A DNA stretch of 23,130 bases from JAWWPY01 sp964412845 (GTDB lineage Bacteria; Actinomycetota; Actinomycetes; Streptosporangiales; Streptosporangiaceae), in the NCBI GenBank assembly GCA_964412845.1, contig CAYPQM010000110.1, positions 1-23,130 on the forward strand, in the 5' to 3' direction. Shown piece by piece: positions 1-6,884 of this stretch (positions are counted from its first letter, which is position 1; each line of letters opens with the position of its first letter). Made by a program: the position numbers and the translations under genes. The notes below the pieces were generated by a model. The model saw only the letters and a program-made list of their open reading frames with translations, was not told the DNA's origin and did not search any database.

Positions 1-192
1 GCCCCGGCCCCTTCGGCGCCTGCGGCGGGGGCTCCTGCGGCGCCTGCGGCGGGGGCTCCTGCGGCGCCTGCGGCGGGCCTGCCGGAGGCGCCTGCTGCCG
101 ATGCCCCGGCCGTTGCTGGTGCGCCTGCGGCGGACGATTCAGCACGGGCCGATACCCATGATCCATCCCCCACCGAGACAGAAGGGGAGTGA
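1..192 (+). CDS. resB: C-terminal tail of a probable ResB cytochrome c biogenesis protein (5' partial)
   Basis: The first reading frame is open from base 1 to a TGA at 190-192 and encodes about 63 residues. They are almost entirely Ala, Pro and Gly until a more acidic end (residues roughly 50-63, rich in D, E, T and S). No catalytic or membrane part is visible because the gene begins upstream of the window. The ResB assignment is an inference from context: in actinobacteria resB directly precedes ccsB, and ResB proteins there can carry disordered C-terminal tails. The TGA lies just before the probable ccsB start, suggesting translational coupling. ResB would act with CcsB in the membrane to deliver and attach haem to apocytochrome c. 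Any other disordered-tail protein could fit the residues alone. Confidence 0.5.
   Translation, partial: APAPSAPAAGAPAAPAAGAPAAPAAGLPEAPAADAPAVAGAPAADDSARADTHDPSPTETEGE
15..77 (+). repeat. 24-bp tandem repeat, about 2.6 copies
   Basis: A 24-bp unit beginning GGCGCCTGCGGC recurs at 15, 39 and 63, the last copy partial. It is in frame and encodes an Ala/Pro/Gly octapeptide, so it belongs to the disordered tail of the upstream gene and changes in copy number would not break the frame. Confidence 0.85.
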
Positions 193-197
193 GGCTC

Positions 198-1295
198 GTG
201 CCTGTCAACCTTGGCCTGGCCCAGCTGAGCAACCACTTTCTGATCTGCACCGTCGTCCTGTACTCACTGGCGTTGCTCGGCTACGCCGGGGACTTCGCTT
301 TCGGGCGGCACCCGTCGAAGGCAGTAACCCCGGCCGCCAAGAATCCTGAGCCGGTCGCGGCCGAGGTGCCGGGACTGGTGACGGCCGGCGTGCCCGCCAC
401 CGCGGCTGACGCTGCGGGCCCAGGGTCCGGGCTGGCTGCGGGGCCGGCCGCGGTCGATGCGGGGTGGGGCGGTCCCGGCGCGGACGCGCCGGGGTCACGC
501 TCCGGCCCGGGCCGTGGCTCCTGGGTGCCGGCCGGGCCCTGGGTCCGGGTCGCCCTGGCGCTGAACATCCTGGGGCTGGTCGCGCACCTGATCGGGGTAC
601 TGACCCGCGGGATCGCCGTGCACCGGGTCCCCTGGGGGGACATGTACGAGTTCGTCACCGCGGTCACCTGCGTGGCGGTCGTCTTCTTCCTGGCCATGAT
701 GATCCGCTACCGGGCCTACTACCTGGGCCTGTTCGTGATGGCCCCGGTGCTGCTCGCGCTCGGGCTCGCCGAGACCGTCATCTACACCCCGGCCGGCCCG
801 CTGGTCCCGGCGCTGCATTCCTACTGGCTCGCGATCCACGTGACCGCGATGACCCTGGCGACCGGGACTTTCGTGGTGGGGGCCGCCCTCGCCGTGGTGT
901 ACCTGCTGGTGAACCGATCCGCCCGCCGGGTCGCCGATGGGCGGCAGCCCGCCGCGGTCGGCATCTTCCGGCTGCTGCCGGCACCGGAGGTCATCGACCG
1001 TTTCGCCTACCGGACCGTGATGTTCGCCTTCCCGATCTGGACGTTCGGCATCATGGCCGGAGCGATCTGGGCGGACGAGGCCTGGGGCCGGTACTGGGGC
1101 TGGGACCCCACCGAGACATGGGCCTTTATCACCTGGGTGGTGTACGCCTGCTTCCTGCATGCCCGCGCCACGGCGGGCTGGCGTGGCCGCCGGGCCGCGT
1201 ACATCCAGCTGGTCGGTTTCGGCTGCCTGCTGTTCAACGTGATGGGCGTCAGCATCTTCATCACCGGCCTGCACTCCTACGCCGGCCTCAGCTAA
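198..1295 (+). CDS. ccsB: Cytochrome c biogenesis protein CcsB (ResC)
   Basis: CcsB is the haem-handling membrane subunit of system II cytochrome c maturation, working with ResB to present haem to apocytochromes outside the membrane. The protein (365 aa from this start) has several hydrophobic segments and the family tryptophan-rich haem motif, seen as WGRYWGWDPTETW near residue 300, plus the conserved WGDMYEF segment and histidines in HSYWLAIHVTAM and near the C-terminus (TGLHSYAG). Between the first membrane helix and the rest lies an Ala/Gly/Pro-rich linker of about 75 residues, longer than in typical homologues and probably disordered. The GTG at 198 is chosen because AGGGGA (183-188) sits about 9 bp upstream. 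A GTG at 189, overlapping the previous stop, is the alternative. It follows the probable resB tail and is probably co-transcribed with it. Confidence 0.93.
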   Translation: MPVNLGLAQLSNHFLICTVVLYSLALLGYAGDFAFGRHPSKAVTPAAKNPEPVAAEVPGLVTAGVPATAADAAGPGSGLAAGPAAVDAGWGGPGADAPGSRSGPGRGSWVPAGPWVRVALALNILGLVAHLIGVLTRGIAVHRVPWGDMYEFVTAVTCVAVVFFLAMMIRYRAYYLGLFVMAPVLLALGLAETVIYTPAGPLVPALHSYWLAIHVTAMTLATGTFVVGAALAVVYLLVNRSARRVADGRQPAAVGIFRLLPAPEVIDRFAYRTVMFAFPIWTFGIMAGAIWADEAWGRYWGWDPTETWAFITWVVYACFLHARATAGWRGRRAAYIQLVGFGCLLFNVMGVSIFITGLHSYAGLS

Positions 1296-1384
1296 GCCCC
1301 GTCTCATGGGGCGCCCGGGGCGCGGCGAGCCGCTGAAGCTCGCGCGGCCGGCTCGGGGGTCCTGGCTGGGGCGGTCCGGGGGCC

Positions 1385-1672
1385 TTAGCCGTCGCTGCCG
1401 CTCTGGCGGCCACGAATGAGGCGGTCCAGTTCGCTGAGGAACTCAGCATCGTCGTCCGGGCCGCAGGGGCGCGGCCAGGCGCCGGGCAGGCTTGACTGCT
1501 GCACGGCCGCGGCCAGTTCGATGTCCATGGTGAGCCCACGGCCCGCTGGGTGCCTCCGGAACGCAGCTTCCGCAGCCGGGCCGGTAGGACGGGCCAGGCG
1601 GCGTGGCCGACGCACGCAACGCACCCAGAAACCGACCGTGAGCAGGGCAAAGAAGGCGCCCAGCAGCAACAT
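1385..1672 (-). CDS. Small single-helix membrane protein, unknown function
   Basis: This 95-residue reading frame starts with a hydrophobic stretch (about residues 1-18, MLLLGAFFALLTVGFWV) followed by a basic segment (RCVRRPRR), the pattern of a single membrane anchor with a cytoplasmic tail. The C-terminal 25 residues are acidic then mixed-charge (PDDDAEFLSELDRLIRGR), which looks like a short amphipathic helix and argues for a real gene. I do not recognise a named family. The gene converges on ccsB with about 90 bp between, and is divergent from the metalloprotease gene. No convincing ribosome site precedes the ATG, so the start and the gene itself are moderately certain. Confidence 0.5.
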   Translation of the reverse strand: MLLLGAFFALLTVGFWVRCVRRPRRLARPTGPAAEAAFRRHPAGRGLTMDIELAAAVQQSSLPGAWPRPCGPDDDAEFLSELDRLIRGRQSGSDG

Positions 1673-1697
1673 GGCCGAAGCCTAGCGCCGCCTGGGG

Positions 1698-1717
1698 CGC
1701 ATTCGTCGGCGAATGCG
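1698..1717. promoter_or_regulatory. Perfect inverted repeat between divergent genes
   Basis: CGCATTCG and CGAATGCG form perfect 8-bp arms around a TCGG spacer. The site lies between the start of the small membrane protein (minus) and the metalloprotease gene (plus). It could be an operator or an RNA hairpin; no run of T follows, so a terminator is less likely. Confidence 0.4.
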
Positions 1718-1752
1718 GGTAGTTATCGGGAATAGCCCCGTGGGCAGTGAGG

Positions 1753-1769
1753 CGTTACATTCAGTAACG
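1753..1769. promoter_or_regulatory. Second inverted repeat upstream of the metalloprotease gene
   Basis: CGTTAC and GTAACG are perfect 6-bp arms separated by ATTCA, about 75 bp before the chosen start at 1846. The 11-bp centre spacing resembles a dimeric regulator site. Function is inferred only from position and symmetry. Confidence 0.35.
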
Positions 1770-1845
1770 ACAGATGACGGTAGTGGATGTTTCGTCGTAC
1801 CCTTGCCCCTGGACCACATGGCATGCGATCGCGGGAGTACGAGAT

Positions 1846-3282
1846 ATGCGGCTGCGGCTTTTCGATCGCGTCCGCCGGTCCATCTGGCCGGACCGGGCCG
1901 GTGCGCGATCACGGGCACGCTCGGCGACGGTGCCACGGCCGGCCGGCCCGGCCGCGCCAAGCGGCAGGCACCGCCGCGACGCCGGCTGGTCCGCGCTGCC
2001 CGCTGTCGGCCGGATGGATGCCGCGGTAGCCCTGCCGCCATCGCCGTCATTAAGCCCCCCCGCAGCAAGCCCGCGCCCGGCCAATCATCGTCCAGCGAAA
2101 CCAGGTCCGGTTGACCGGCCCCCGGTGGGCCCGCTGGCCTGGCCCGCCCGGCGGTCCGGCCCACCCTGGCCGGACGGGCAGCGGCGACTGCGGCCGCAAA
2201 GCCCGCCCGCGGCGGGGCCAGGCGCAGCCGGACCTACCGCCGGACCGCCCGCAGCCGGACCGCCCGCAGCCGGACCGCCCGCAGCCGGGCCGACCGCGGC
2301 GGCGCAGCCCACGGCGGGCCCGGCAAAGCAAGCCCCTGCTGCCTTGCCGCGCAGAACGCCGCGCAATCGCCCCGCCGCACCAGGTGCGCAGGCCGTCCCG
2401 GGCGGCAGCCACCGGGCCGGGCAAGGCCGAGCCGCGATCCGCGAGGAGCCGGCCCGCACTGAGGCACCGGGACGGAACGGGGAGCCGCGCCGCCCTGGGG
2501 CACCAGGCCTCAGCAGCCAAGGCCGCGGCGATGCGGACGCCCGTAACGGCGCGGCGGGACGCGGCGAGGCCCAGGCGCGCGGTGCGGCCGGGGCGGCCCA
2601 GGTCAGGCCGGCCCAGGCCAGGCCGGGATCCGCCGATGCCCTGGCGGGACTGCCCTGGTATGAGATCGCCCATGCCCGGCGGGCGGCGGCCGGCCACCGC
2701 GATTGCGGAGTGCTGGAGCAACTCATCCACCGGGAATGGCTCCGGGACACGGTGCCGCCTCCCGAGGTCGTGCGGGCCATCGACCGGCTCGCCGAGCTAC
2801 CGCAGGTGATCAAGGACAGTCTCGCGGCCGGCCTGGAGGCCATCCACGTGGGGGTCGGCGGGGTCCCGGAACTCGACGACATGGGCCGCCTGCGCGGCGT
2901 TCCGCTGCCGTCCGGCCGTGCGACCTGGGACGCCTGCGCGGGCGCCTACGGCGAGCGCAAGATCATCGTAGGCTCGCGGCCATCGGCCGCCCCGGACGTG
3001 ATGTGTCACGAGGTCGGTCATGCCCTCGACGATATCGACGGCCCAGGCGGGAAATGGCAGTCCGACTCCACCGAGTTCCGCAGGCTCTACGAGCGATGCC
3101 TGACCTCCCTGGTGAGTGACTTCCACAAGCAGGACGGGTCGCTCGGCCGCCGGGAGTTCTTCGCGGATGCCTTCGCCGCGATCGCGTCCAGGCAGCGTCC
3201 CGCGCTGGTCGACATGCTGGGCGGCAACACAAGAAGCGCTCTTGATGTCATGCTGTACTTCAATATCCGCTACGGCGTCTAG
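1846..3282 (+). CDS. Pro/Ala-rich protein with lethal-factor-like (ATLF, M34-type) zinc metalloprotease domain
   Basis: The 478-residue protein has two parts. Residues about 10-265 are low-complexity Pro/Ala/Gly/Arg sequence, probably disordered, with short tandem repeats near residues 133-150. Residues about 270-478 form a folded domain with the zinc-protease motif HEVGH at 388-392 and a downstream EFFADAF segment whose glutamate (437) would be the third zinc ligand. This arrangement, including the EFFA[DE]AF signature, matches the C-terminal domain of anthrax lethal factor (peptidase M34, ATLF). The start at 1846 is preceded by GGGAG at about 9 bp; an earlier ATG at 1774 lacks such a site. 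No signal peptide or membrane helix is visible, so export is unproven. The substrate is unknown. A small gene follows after 11 bp. The family call rests on motif recognition, not a search. Confidence 0.75.
   Translation: MRLRLFDRVRRSIWPDRAGARSRARSATVPRPAGPAAPSGRHRRDAGWSALPAVGRMDAAVALPPSPSLSPPAASPRPANHRPAKPGPVDRPPVGPLAWPARRSGPPWPDGQRRLRPQSPPAAGPGAAGPTAGPPAAGPPAAGPPAAGPTAAAQPTAGPAKQAPAALPRRTPRNRPAAPGAQAVPGGSHRAGQGRAAIREEPARTEAPGRNGEPRRPGAPGLSSQGRGDADARNGAAGRGEAQARGAAGAAQVRPAQARPGSADALAGLPWYEIAHARRAAAGHRDCGVLEQLIHREWLRDTVPPPEVVRAIDRLAELPQVIKDSLAAGLEAIHVGVGGVPELDDMGRLRGVPLPSGRATWDACAGAYGERKIIVGSRPSAAPDVMCHEVGHALDDIDGPGGKWQSDSTEFRRLYERCLTSLVSDFHKQDGSLGRREFFADAFAAIASRQRPALVDMLGGNTRSALDVMLYFNIRYGV
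2242..2301 (+). repeat. 15-bp tandem repeat in the disordered region of the metalloprotease gene
   Basis: GGACCGCCCGCAGCC occurs three times in perfect tandem (2242-2286) with a fourth degenerate copy to 2301. It encodes a Gly-Pro-Pro-Ala-Ala pentapeptide, stays in frame, and is a likely site of copy-number variation. Confidence 0.85.
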
Positions 3283-3293
3283 AGTGATCGTCG

Positions 3294-3542
3294 ATGTTCG
3301 TGATACGTCTGCAGAATGGGAACCTGATGGTTCCCGAGTCTGCGCTGGCCAAGCGCGGGCAGGTGATGGGGGATGCCTACGTGGAGATCGGCCCTGGTGA
3401 CGCGGAGTACGCGCGCCTGGCTGAGCAGGCGCTGACTGAGCAGGAACTTGAGCAGCGGCGCCGCAGATGGCGTGACGGGGACGCGGCGCTGCAGCGGGAG
3501 TTCGCGGAGTTCCTGGCCAGCCGACCCGACGGCCAAGGGTAA
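3294..3542 (+). CDS. Small charged protein downstream of the metalloprotease, unknown function
   Basis: This 82-residue protein begins 11 bp after the metalloprotease stop and is probably in the same transcript. Its N-terminal half (MFVIRLQNGNLMVPESALAKRG, then GDAYVEIGPGD) looks like a small beta-rich unit. The second half (about residues 45-78) is strongly charged, with EQELEQRRRRWRDGD, and is probably a helix or short coiled coil. I do not recognise a named family. Its adjacency makes it a candidate partner, regulator or inhibitor of the protease, but nothing in the sequence proves that. No strong ribosome site precedes the ATG, so coupling to the upstream gene is possible. Confidence 0.65.
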   Translation: MFVIRLQNGNLMVPESALAKRGQVMGDAYVEIGPGDAEYARLAEQALTEQELEQRRRRWRDGDAALQREFAEFLASRPDGQG

Positions 3543-3581
3543 GCCAGCCCCCTAAGGCCTTTCTCACCAGGCGATCCTCTG

Positions 3582-3625
3582 CCCCACCTGCACGCCACCG
3601 GGCCAACTGCCGTGGCGGTGGGGCC
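3582..3625. terminator. Candidate bidirectional hairpin terminator
   Basis: GCCCCACC plus CGCCAC on the left pair with GTGGCGGTGGGGC on the right, with a short bulge on the left arm. The hairpin lies between convergent genes (the small protein ending at 3542 and bldC ending at 3630), where a terminator is expected. No T-run follows. Confidence 0.4.
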
Positions 3626-3629
3626 ATAG

Positions 3630-3833
3630 CTAGAGGCGGCTGTCCCTGATCGGGTCGGAATCGCCGCGCAGCAGGGCACGCACCTCGGATTCACGGAACC
3701 GCCGATGCCCCCCGGGCGTGCGGATACTGCTGATCCGGCCGGAGGCCGCCCACCGGGTGACCGTCTTCGGGTCAACCCGGAACAGAGCAGCGACCTCGCC
3801 AGGAGTGAGGAGGCGTTCATTATTGCCGTCCAC
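3630..3833 (-). CDS. bldC: BldC-like MerR-type DNA-binding protein
   Basis: The 67-residue product is a stand-alone winged-helix MerR-type DNA-binding domain: LLTPGEVAALFRVDPKTVTRWAASGRISSIRTPGGHRRFRESEVRALL. This closely follows Streptomyces BldC, which has the same length and the segments FRVDPKTVTRWA and GGHRR. BldC binds direct repeats cooperatively and delays sporulation genes in Streptomyces; the role here is inferred from that. The GTG at 3833 is preceded by GGAGGGG at 7 bp, which decides the start over an ATG 54 bp upstream. Two short palindromes lie further upstream. It converges on the metalloprotease unit. Other BldC-like paralogues exist in actinobacteria, so this may be one of those rather than the orthologue. 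Confidence 0.88.
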   Translation of the reverse strand: MDGNNERLLTPGEVAALFRVDPKTVTRWAASGRISSIRTPGGHRRFRESEVRALLRGDSDPIRDSRL

Positions 3834-3885
3834 GCTCGTTCCCCTCCAGACCTCCGCTTGGTACCCCTGTCCTAAGTGTGGCGAC

Positions 3886-3916
3886 AAACACGTGTTTTGG
3901 CCTTAGTTTCCGGAAA
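3886..3916. promoter_or_regulatory. Two perfect palindromes upstream of bldC
   Basis: AAACACGTGTTT (3886-3897) is a perfect 12-bp palindrome and TTTCCGGAAA (3907-3916) a perfect 10-bp palindrome, centred about 20 bp apart, 50-85 bp upstream of the bldC GTG. The first lies where a -35 element would be expected. Candidate operators; the binding factor is unknown. Confidence 0.45.
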
Positions 3917-3994
3917 ACCCGCTTGCGTGACCGCGTCCGGCCGCCACGTGGCGGCCGGGGCGGCGCAGCCCGCCATGACCTGGAACCGCCGCCG

Positions 3995-4000
3995 TAGGGT
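3995..4000 (+). promoter_or_regulatory. Possible -10 element for a leaderless threonine dehydratase transcript
   Basis: TAGGGT ends 6 bp before the GTG at 4007. No ribosome site is seen before that GTG. The spacing would place the transcript start at or next to the start codon, as in the leaderless mRNAs common in actinobacteria. No good -35 is visible. Confidence 0.35.
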
Positions 4001-4006
4001 TAGCCC

Positions 4007-4978
4007 GTGCCGCGGCTTGTGTCTGTTGATGAGATCCGGGCCGCCGCGGCGCGCCTGGACGGGGTGATCGTGCGCACCCCCTTGGTGCCGTTCCCCCGGG
4101 TGACGCCCCGGTTGCTGATCAAGCCGGAGTCGCTGCAGCCCACCGGTGCGTTCAAGCTGCGCGGCGCGTACGCGGCGATCAGCGCCCTGCCGCCGGCCGT
4201 GGCCGCGCGGGGCGTGGTGGCCCATTCGAGCGGCAATCACGCGCAGGCCGTCGCGTACGCGGCGGCGCTCCTGCAGGTGCCCGCGGTGGTGGTGATCCCG
4301 GACAACGCGCCCTCCGTCAAGGTCGACGCCGCCCGGGCGCTCGGCGCCGAGATCGTCAGGTCGCGGCCGGGCCTGGCCGCCCGGGTGGCGGTTACCGAGG
4401 AACTCATCGCCCGGCACGGTTACGCACTGATCCCGCCCTTCGACGACCGCGTGGTCATCGCCGGGCAGGGCACGGTCGGCCTTGAGATCGCGGCGGACTG
4501 TCCCGAGGCCGACCTGGTCGTCGTCCCGGTGGGCGGCGGCGGGTTGATCTCCGGCGTGTCCGCCGCGATCAGGGAACTGCGCCCCGGCACGACGGTGATC
4601 GGCGTGGAGCCCGAACTGGCCGCCGACGCCCGCGACTCGCTGCGCCTGGGCCGGCCGGTCGCCTGGGCGGCGGATGAGACGCAGCGCACGATCGCGGACG
4701 CCCTCCGCGCCGACCAGGTGGGCGTGCTGCCGCTGGCCCACATGCTCCGCTACGTGGATGACATCGTCACCGTCACCGAGGCCGAGATACGCGAAACGGT
4801 CCGGCGGCTCGCGCTGGAAGCGCGGCTGATCGCGGAGCCGGGCGGGGCGGTCGCGGTGGCGGCATGCTTGCTGCGGGCGCGGGACCTGCCTGCCGCTGCC
4901 ACCCGGGTGGCCGTGCTGTCCGGGGGCAATATCGACCCGGCCCTGCTCGCGCAGATCCTCGGCCCAGCAGCCGGATAG
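4007..4978 (+). CDS. PLP-dependent threonine/serine dehydratase
   Basis: This 323-residue fold-type II PLP enzyme carries the lysine that binds the cofactor in PTGAFKLRGA (K50), the phosphate- and substrate-binding segment SSGNHAQA, and the glycine-rich loop PVGGGGLISG. Such enzymes deaminate threonine to 2-oxobutanoate or serine to pyruvate; serine racemases share the same features. It lacks the C-terminal ACT-like regulatory domain of long biosynthetic IlvA, so it is probably the short, unregulated catabolic type. The GTG start lacks a ribosome site and may be leaderless. A DUF4229 gene follows after 28 bp and probably shares its transcript. The substrate cannot be fixed from sequence. Confidence 0.88.
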   Translation: MPRLVSVDEIRAAAARLDGVIVRTPLVPFPRVTPRLLIKPESLQPTGAFKLRGAYAAISALPPAVAARGVVAHSSGNHAQAVAYAAALLQVPAVVVIPDNAPSVKVDAARALGAEIVRSRPGLAARVAVTEELIARHGYALIPPFDDRVVIAGQGTVGLEIAADCPEADLVVVPVGGGGLISGVSAAIRELRPGTTVIGVEPELAADARDSLRLGRPVAWAADETQRTIADALRADQVGVLPLAHMLRYVDDIVTVTEAEIRETVRRLALEARLIAEPGGAVAVAACLLRARDLPAAATRVAVLSGGNIDPALLAQILGPAAG

Positions 4979-5006
4979 GCCGCCGGTTCAGTACGCTGGG
5001 AGGACT

Positions 5007-5276
5007 ATGCGATCCACCCTGGCCTACACATCCGCCCGGATCCTGCTTTTCGTGGCCGCCACGGGCCTGCTGTACCTGGCCGGTGCCCGGGGCCTGCTGC
5101 TGCTCGGGCTGGCGCTGGTGGTGAGCGGCATCGCCAGCTTCGTCCTGCTGTCACGGCAGCGGGACGCGATGTCGGCGGCGATCACCGGCCGGATCGGCGG
5201 GGTCCGCGGCCGGGTTGACGAGTTCCGCAGCCGGATCGACGCGGGAGCGGGCGCCGAGGACGACGACCGGGCGTAA
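5007..5276 (+). CDS. DUF4229 small membrane protein
   Basis: The 89-residue protein has two closely spaced hydrophobic segments (about residues 5-25 and 28-48), then a basic connector (LLSRQRDAMSAAITGRI) and an acidic C-terminal tail ending EDDDRA. This is the layout of the actinobacterial DUF4229 family, whose function is unknown. A GGGAGGA ribosome site stands very close before the ATG. It sits 28 bp after the dehydratase gene and converges on the sulfate-activation gene with only 18 bp between the stops. Confidence 0.8.
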   Translation: MRSTLAYTSARILLFVAATGLLYLAGARGLLLLGLALVVSGIASFVLLSRQRDAMSAAITGRIGGVRGRVDEFRSRIDAGAGAEDDDRA

Positions 5277-5286
5277 CAAGACGACC

Positions 5287-5315
5287 GGCTGGGCTCACTC
5301 AGCGGGGAGCCAGCC
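5287..5315. terminator. Weak inverted repeat at convergent gene ends
   Basis: GGCTGGGCTC and GGAGCCAGCC pair with one bulged G across the 18-bp gap between the DUF4229 and APS kinase genes, overlapping the end of the latter. It could end transcription in both directions. No T-run. Confidence 0.3.
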
Positions 5316-6884
5316 ACCCGACGCGAGCAGGGCCATGACGGCGTCGAGGGATTCCCGCTGGGTCATCGTGGAGGTATCGATGACCAGGTCGGCGTCAGAC
5401 GGCTCCTCGTAGGGGTCCGAGACCCCGGTGAAGTGGTCGATGAGCCCGGCGCGTGCCTTGGCGTACAGGCCCTTCCGGTCCCTGGCCTCGCACACGTCCG
5501 CGGGGGTGGCGACGTGGATCAGCAGGAAATCCCCGACTTCCCTGGCCGCGGCGCGGACCTGCGCCCGGGCCGCCGCATAGGGGGCGATCGGCGCGCAGAT
5601 CGCGATGCCGCCATGCCGGGCGATCTCGGTGGCCACGTACCCGATCCGGGCGATGTTCAGGTCGCGGTCGGCGCGGGAGAAGGTCAGCCCGGCGGACAGC
5701 AGTGACCGGACCAGATCCCCGTCGAGCAGTGACACTGTCCGGTCAGATCGCTCGCTGATCGCGTCCCGCAGCGCCCGGGCGATGGTCGACTTGCCCGAGC
5801 CGGACAGCCCGGTCAGGAAGATCACCAGGCCGCGCCCGCTGCGCGCGGGGCGGGCCCGGCGCAGTTCCTCCGCCACGGCGGCCGGGGTGAACCATGACGG
5901 CACCTCCTCGCCTCGGTCGAGCAGGTCCTCCAGCTCACCCGCGGCCAGGTCGGCCCGTTCCGTGCCGGCCTCGATGAGGGCCAGCGGCCGCCACACCTCG
6001 GCGGCCGGATCGTACGCCCAGTCACCGGTGGGCAGAACCGGGATGGCGGTCTGCGGACGAACCCGGTCTCGGTCGGGATCCTGCCCGGCTCCCAGTTCCG
6101 GTTCGTCGACGAGCAGGTGGGTCGCGCCGTACGCGGCCGCGACGGCCGCCCGCAGGGCCACCTCGTCCCGGGCCTCCGCGCCGCGCGGTGCGAGCGGGAC
6201 CGGGATGACGAGAGTGCCGGGGGGCAGGTGGCGGGCGGCGGCGCGTACCGTCCGGACCAGGGCGTCTGGCCGCACCACCAGCTCAGCCGGCCCGGCCACC
6301 AGCGGAAGCAGCAGCAGCCGTGCCTTCAGCTGGCCGGCGGCATGCCGGAGCTGGCCTATCTGACGGCCGTGCAACGGGCCCCGGGTCGCGTAGCCGAGCA
6401 CCGGGCCCTCGGCGAGTTCCGCCCGCGTTTCGGCGGGATCGCGCCGAAGGTGCCGGAACGGGCCGTGCTCCGGGGCACGGTAGCCCGTCACGGGGCCGCT
6501 GAGCCGGACCAGGCCTGCTTCTGCCGCATGCCGGCCGCCGCGTTCCTGCGGCAGTTCGCCGGCCAGTCCTACGGCGAGTCGTTCGGTGATCTCCAGGACG
6601 GCCAGCGGCGTGCCCTCGGGATCATTCAGCGCGACCCGGCCAGCATCTGGCGGAACGGCCGCTGCTGGCACGTCGAGGGTGACCGCGGCGGGCCACGGCG
6701 TCCCATCGGCGAGGGTGCCCCGGTCGGCGACAGAGGCCACGTCCGCACCGGACATGAACCCGGTCAACGGCGCGAACGCCCCGGTCAGCAGCAGTTCCAG
6801 ATCACCGAGCTGCCTGTCGTCGAGAGTCACCGACGGCAGGCTCGCGAGTTCCGCGGACAGCCCAGCAGGCGCCTCAGTGGTCAC
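5295..6884 (-). CDS. Fused ATP-sulfurylase-like / adenylylsulfate kinase protein
   Basis: The 529-residue protein has an N-terminal ATP-sulfurylase-like region (about 1-330) and a C-terminal APS kinase (about 345-529). The kinase is intact: P-loop GLSGSGKST at 359-367, LLDGD, the segment RDRKGLYAKARAG, and FTGVSDPYEEP. It would phosphorylate adenylylsulfate to PAPS in the cytoplasm. The N-terminal part keeps the family's opening PUA-like segment (LLLTGAFAPLTGFMSG) and the end segment (DRGEEVPSWFTPAAVAEEL). However, the catalytic motif, normally QTRNPxHRxH, reads ATRGPLHGRQ (166-175), and the GRDxAG motif is not evident, so sulfurylase activity is doubtful. The GTG at 6884 is chosen because a near-perfect GGAGGTGA precedes it; ATGs at 6947 and 6917 lack this. 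A methyltransferase gene lies upstream on the same strand. Confidence 0.88.
   Translation of the reverse strand: MTTEAPAGLSAELASLPSVTLDDRQLGDLELLLTGAFAPLTGFMSGADVASVADRGTLADGTPWPAAVTLDVPAAAVPPDAGRVALNDPEGTPLAVLEITERLAVGLAGELPQERGGRHAAEAGLVRLSGPVTGYRAPEHGPFRHLRRDPAETRAELAEGPVLGYATRGPLHGRQIGQLRHAAGQLKARLLLLPLVAGPAELVVRPDALVRTVRAAARHLPPGTLVIPVPLAPRGAEARDEVALRAAVAAAYGATHLLVDEPELGAGQDPDRDRVRPQTAIPVLPTGDWAYDPAAEVWRPLALIEAGTERADLAAGELEDLLDRGEEVPSWFTPAAVAEELRRARPARSGRGLVIFLTGLSGSGKSTIARALRDAISERSDRTVSLLDGDLVRSLLSAGLTFSRADRDLNIARIGYVATEIARHGGIAICAPIAPYAAARAQVRAAAREVGDFLLIHVATPADVCEARDRKGLYAKARAGLIDHFTGVSDPYEEPSDADLVIDTSTMTQRESLDAVMALLASGGWLPAE

Noticed and set aside
1296..1312. Hairpin GCCCC/GGGGC after ccsB as terminator
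   Set aside because: Only 5 bp of stem with no T-run; such pairs are frequent by chance at this GC content.
3872..4741. 289-codon minus-strand frame opposite the dehydratase
   Set aside because: Composition is typical of antisense translation, and the PLP enzyme motifs are on the plus strand.
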